In this document: one piece after another, positions 4,102 to 7,095 of the stretch
Position numbering within the stretch: the stretch's first letter is position 1
Layout of the letters: the number at the start of each line of letters is the position of its first letter
NCBI GenBank assembly: GCA_021852225.1
Contig: JAJZOA010000007.1
Coordinates: 1 to 7,095 of the forward strand
From: Planctomycetota bacterium
Lineage (GTDB): Bacteria; Planctomycetota; Phycisphaerae; WQYP01
Direction of reading: 5' to 3'
Length of the DNA: 7,095 bases
The notes under the pieces: generated by a model
The model's input: only the letters and a program-made list of their open reading frames with translations
Told to the model about the DNA's origin: nothing
Databases searched by the model: none
Made by a program: the position numbers and the translations under genes

Positions 4102-6843
4102 CTATGAAACTTCGCATGCGGTTGTACACAATGTTCTTGGACCGCCAAGCGGCGATTCCTTGTCCGGCCGAAGATCAACTTCACCCCGCAGGTGAATATC
4201 CGCCGAGGAGCTGCCGATCAACAACTTCAACGCACCGGGCTGCAGGACAAATTTTCGGCTACTTTCATGCCAGTACCATAACGCCTGCGTATTGTAAGGC
4301 AAATCAAATGTAATGACGCGCGATTCTCCCGGCTTAAGTTCCACGCGATTGAAACCCACCAATTCCTTGATGGGACGCTTGACCGGCGACTTGGGAACCG
4401 CAACATAAAGTTGTGCCACTTCCGCCCCGGCGCGTGAACCGGTATTGGTAACTTTACAGGATACCTTAACGCTATGATCGGATGAAAGCTCCGTGGAACC
4501 GACGTGCAGATCACTGAATTCGAAAGTGGTATAACTTAAGCCATACCCGAACGGATACAGAGCCTCGCCTTCAAAATACATGTATGTGCGGCCGTTCATA
4601 ATGTCATAGTTGTGGAACGGCGGCAATTGATCCACCGATTTATACCAGGTGCAGCAAGTCTTGCCACCGGGATTGTAATTTCCGAACAGCACATCCGCGA
4701 TGGCGGTTCCCTGGGCCTGACCGGCGAAAATCGCGGCCACAATAGCTGGCAGATTCGCCTGCTCCCAATTCACCGCCAGGGTATTGTTGGTGTTAAGCAC
4801 CAATACGGTTTTCGGATTGGCCTGATAGCACGCCTTAATAAGTTCATGCTGCACGCCGGGAAGATCGGTGTCCTTTCGGTCATGGGCTTCACGGTCCACG
4901 GACTGGTCCACACCGCAAACCATAATAACCACATCGGCCCGGTGCGCGGCAGCCACCGCCTCGGCAAACATCCGCTCATCCTTCGGACCGGTGACAGTAC
5001 AGCCCGGATGGTATACCACCGTGGGATGACCCGGGCGAGCGTGCCCCGCCGGCGCGGCGGTCAATGGTTGCAGTTGGAACCACTCCATATTGCATAGCCC
5101 TTTGCCCGGGCCTGCACTTTTGCCGCTGAATTTGAAGAACACATTGTGCTTCCCGGTCACGCCGCTGATCGGAGCCGATACCGTACTCCACCTTTGCCAA
5201 CCTCCGGTGTCCGGCACATGCAGCGTGGCGATTTCCGGGCCATCAAGGCTATCAATGCAAACCCGCACGAGCGCCCCGGAACCAATACTGGCCATGCGGA
5301 TGGCGATGCGATTTTTGTCCGTAAAATCCTGCGGCGCATATTCCACCCAGGAACCGTCGTCAAGCCCCCAGATGTTCCTTCCGCCTTCGCTTGACGCTTG
5401 CGTTTTAACGCCGGCCTGTACGCTCTTGAGTGACTCAGGCCAGACCTGTCCATTATGATCATGCACTGTAACCCCCAAGGCGGCGGCAATGCCTTTATAC
5501 GGTGAAATGCGCACCGATGGACGACCGCTGTAGCCGCCGAGATGGAATCCCGCGGTCGGGCCGATCACGGCGACATTTAATAATTTTGACTTGTCCAGAG
5601 GCAAAAACTGTTGGTGATTTTTCAACAGCACAATGGACTGCCGAGCGGCGTCCAACGCCAACGCCTGGTGCGCAGGCGAATTCACCACATCAAAGTTGAT
5701 ACGGTTATACGGTACACTTTCCGGCGCATCGAGTTCCCCAAGCAGAATACGCACAGTCAACAGCCGCGTGATGGCAAGATCAATATCCGACTCACTGACC
5801 AACTCCAAAGCTACCGCTCTGGCCAGACTATCCGTCATGTCGTGGCTACGACCAGTATAGCGGATCAGGTCGCAACCGGCCTGAATGCCCAACGCCGCGG
5901 CCTGATGTTTGGTCGGGACATAATGGTGCGGATTATAAATGTTATAGACCGCCGGGTTATCCGAGGTAACATAACCACGAAATCCCCAGCGCTTCCGCAG
6001 CAGGTCGGTCAGCAGGAAGCGGTCAGCACAACACGGAATGCCATTGATGGCGTTATACGCCCCCATGAACGTAAAAACGTCACCTTCAAGCACGCAGGCC
6101 TGATAGGCGCGGGTGTAATACTCCCAGAAGCTTCGTGCGTTGACCGATGCCGACACGCTTTGCCGATCATCATCGGTATTGTTACATATAAAATGCTTGG
6201 CGCACGCGGTGGTTTTGAGATAGTTGGGATCATCGCCCTGCATACCGCGCACAACCTGCACCGTCCAAGAACTGGCCAGGCAGGGGTCTTCTCCCGGCGC
6301 TTCTTCACAGCGTCCCCAACGCGGATCACGGTGCAGATTCAAGGTTTGGGGAGAATAAAAACTCAGGCCCCATTTTTCTTTTTTATGATAAGCGCGAGCT
6401 TCATCCGAAACCGCCGAATAAACTTTCAGGGCCAGTTCCGGATTCCAAGAACACGCCATCGCCAGAGGCTGCGGGAACGACGTTGCAACGAATGGATCAA
6501 CCAATCCATGCAGCCCCTCATCGGAGGCATAGTTATACGGCGGCAAGCCCAGCCGAGGAATGGCGGGAACACCATCCGTGCCATTGCACGGCCCCTGACC
6601 GCCGGGATTATTAACCTGTCCGACTTTTTCCGCCAACGTCATGCGCGCTACATACGCCGCCGCACGTTTCCATGCCCGCCTGTATGCCGCATCGGAAATG
6701 CCAAAGCGTCCAGAATCCGCCCCCATCGGCGATGATTCCGCTTTGCCAATCAGTCGACCATCGCCAAACCCAACCGCCACCCCTGTGGCTAAAACTCCCC
6801 CAACAAATGCCCGTCTTCCGCAAACCAGATTTTCATCGCCCAT
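4102..6843 (-). CDS. Tat-exported GH3 beta-glycosidase (beta-xylosidase-like) with inserted CBM6
   Basis: This 913-residue enzyme removes terminal beta-linked sugars from oligosaccharides by a retaining mechanism, probably in the periplasm. Order: Tat signal with RRAFVGG (residues 10-16) before a hydrophobic run; GH3 barrel about 60-370 with RDPRWGR (172-178), GEDP (184-187), KH (216-217) and nucleophile Asp295 in VTSDNPAV; first part of the GH3 C-terminal domain about 400-455; CBM6-like module about 478-591 (DDGSWVEY, VPDTGGWQRW, CNMEWFQL); the rest of that domain with SVDREAHDR, where Glu652 is the likely acid/base, and FGYGLSYTTF (765-774); fibronectin-III-like end about 800-870. RDPRWGR and GEDP point to the xylosidase/arabinosidase branch rather than plain beta-glucosidases, but specificity is unproven. 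The ATG at 6843 has AAGGA 8 nt upstream and puts the twin Arg close to the start; a TTG at 6870 would add nine residues and lacks a site. It probably leads the unit that includes the transporter and regulator. Confidence 0.93.
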   Translation of the reverse strand: MGDENLVCGRRAFVGGVLATGVAVGFGDGRLIGKAESSPMGADSGRFGISDAAYRRAWKRAAAYVARMTLAEKVGQVNNPGGQGPCNGTDGVPAIPRLGLPPYNYASDEGLHGLVDPFVATSFPQPLAMACSWNPELALKVYSAVSDEARAYHKKEKWGLSFYSPQTLNLHRDPRWGRCEEAPGEDPCLASSWTVQVVRGMQGDDPNYLKTTACAKHFICNNTDDDRQSVSASVNARSFWEYYTRAYQACVLEGDVFTFMGAYNAINGIPCCADRFLLTDLLRKRWGFRGYVTSDNPAVYNIYNPHHYVPTKHQAAALGIQAGCDLIRYTGRSHDMTDSLARAVALELVSESDIDLAITRLLTVRILLGELDAPESVPYNRINFDVVNSPAHQALALDAARQSIVLLKNHQQFLPLDKSKLLNVAVIGPTAGFHLGGYSGRPSVRISPYKGIAAALGVTVHDHNGQVWPESLKSVQAGVKTQASSEGGRNIWGLDDGSWVEYAPQDFTDKNRIAIRMASIGSGALVRVCIDSLDGPEIATLHVPDTGGWQRWSTVSAPISGVTGKHNVFFKFSGKSAGPGKGLCNMEWFQLQPLTAAPAGHARPGHPTVVYHPGCTVTGPKDERMFAEAVAAAHRADVVIMVCGVDQSVDREAHDRKDTDLPGVQHELIKACYQANPKTVLVLNTNNTLAVNWEQANLPAIVAAIFAGQAQGTAIADVLFGNYNPGGKTCCTWYKSVDQLPPFHNYDIMNGRTYMYFEGEALYPFGYGLSYTTFEFSDLHVGSTELSSDHSVKVSCKVTNTGSRAGAEVAQLYVAVPKSPVKRPIKELVGFNRVELKPGESRVITFDLPYNTQALWYWHESSRKFVLQPGALKLLIGSSSADIHLRGEVDLRPDKESPLGGPRTLCTTACEVS

Positions 6844-6851
6844 TCCATTTT

Positions 6852-6856
6852 TCCTT
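6852..6856 (-). promoter_or_regulatory. Ribosome-binding site of the GH3 gene
   Basis: AAGGA on the minus strand lies 8 nt upstream of the ATG at 6843 and decides that start against the TTG nine codons earlier. The 84-bp gap between this gene and the pseudopilin gene shows no convincing promoter or terminator. Confidence 0.65.
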
Positions 6857-6927
6857 ATTAGCACATTCAAAGGGAAACAAGACTATTCGACCTACTAATA
6901 CATACCGGGATACGCAAAGCCACCAAG

Positions 6928-7095
6928 TTACCACGCGAAATAAAACCCGACATTTGGGTCAAGATGCGTTCGCACATTGGACATCGGCACCCAGACCACC
7001 GCCCCGTCATTGTACAGTTCATGCACGCCATCTGGCAGATAGTTATTGTTGGGCCTATCGACATGGTTGGATGCCGGCTCGTAAGCCGATCCTTG
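6928..7095 (-). CDS. C-terminal fragment of a pseudopilin-like (H-X9-DG type) secreted protein
   Basis: The minus-strand frame is open from the window edge to a TAA at 6930-6928 and gives 55 residues; the N-terminus is outside the window. It contains SNHVDRPNNNYLPDG (residues 9-23), then VHELYNDGAVVWVPMS (24-39), and ends NVGFYFAW. A histidine, a glycine-rich or polar loop, then (N/L)xxDGxVxW close to the C-terminus is the pattern of the type II/IV pseudopilin-like proteins that planctomycetes and other PVC bacteria carry in many copies, usually with a prepilin-type N-terminal helix. That N-terminus must be checked outside this window. The exact function of these proteins is not settled; some lie beside polysaccharide-degradation genes, as here. 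The gene is co-directional with the GH3 gene, 84 bp upstream of it. Family assignment rests on the tail alone. Confidence 0.65.
   Translation of the reverse strand, partial: QGSAYEPASNHVDRPNNNYLPDGVHELYNDGAVVWVPMSNVRTHLDPNVGFYFAW

Noticed and set aside
5611..6735. Long plus-strand frame of 374 codons
   Set aside because: It lies wholly antisense to the GH3 catalytic barrel, whose motifs are unmistakable on the minus strand, and its own translation shows no family pattern.
6844..6870. Nine-residue extension of the GH3 protein from a TTG
   Set aside because: The ATG at 6843 has AAGGA at 8 nt and gives a standard Tat signal; the extension adds nothing recognisable and would overlap that ribosome site.
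6867..7064. Minus-strand frame of 65 codons at the right end
   Set aside because: It is out of frame with the pseudopilin tail (7095-6928), which shows a family-like pattern ending at a TAA. The frame looks like a Cys/Met-rich shadow.

Overview
The window reads as a small carbohydrate and sugar-acid utilisation locus from a bacterium of the Planctomycetota or a related PVC lineage; I cannot go below that level. The evidence for this is an H-X9-DG-like pseudopilin tail at the right edge, a Tat-exported glycoside hydrolase, and a XylR-type regulator that fuses a periplasmic-binding-protein-like domain to an AraC helix-turn-helix. Base composition looks moderately GC-rich by eye. Every supported gene is on the minus strand, so transcription runs from right to left.

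Layout in the direction of transcription: (1) 7095-6928, the last 55 residues of a pseudopilin-like secreted protein, cut by the window edge and shorter than most ORF callers report; (2) 6843-4102, a Tat-exported family 3 glycoside hydrolase of the beta-xylosidase-like branch, with a CBM6 module inserted in its C-terminal domain and a fibronectin-III-like end; (3) 3918-2608, a major facilitator transporter of the hexuronate/anion:cation symporter type; (4) 2569-1394, the XylR-type regulator, 38 nt after the transporter stop; (5) a 520-bp non-coding stretch with a 13-bp direct repeat at 22-bp spacing, the best operator candidate; (6) 873-595, the small SAF-domain subunit of a UxaA-type sugar-acid dehydratase; (7) 588-28, the large UxaA-type subunit, broken at the left edge.

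Inferred working model: the hydrolase trims a plant- or algal-type oligosaccharide outside the cytoplasm, the transporter imports an acidic sugar, and the two-subunit dehydratase starts its breakdown to a 2-keto-3-deoxy acid. The XylR-type protein would switch the dehydratase unit on through the direct repeat. The exact sugar cannot be read from sequence.

The most striking structural feature is at the left end. Bases 1-40 are a perfect reverse complement of 560-599, so the large dehydratase gene folds back onto its own start and is cut to 186 codons. This looks more like a chimeric read or assembly end than biology. I found no CRISPR array, tRNA, rRNA or insertion sequence, and no convincing wholly new system. 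The items worth a second look are the operator candidate, unusual residues in the transporter, hydrolase and dehydratase, and the pseudopilin next to the hydrolase.
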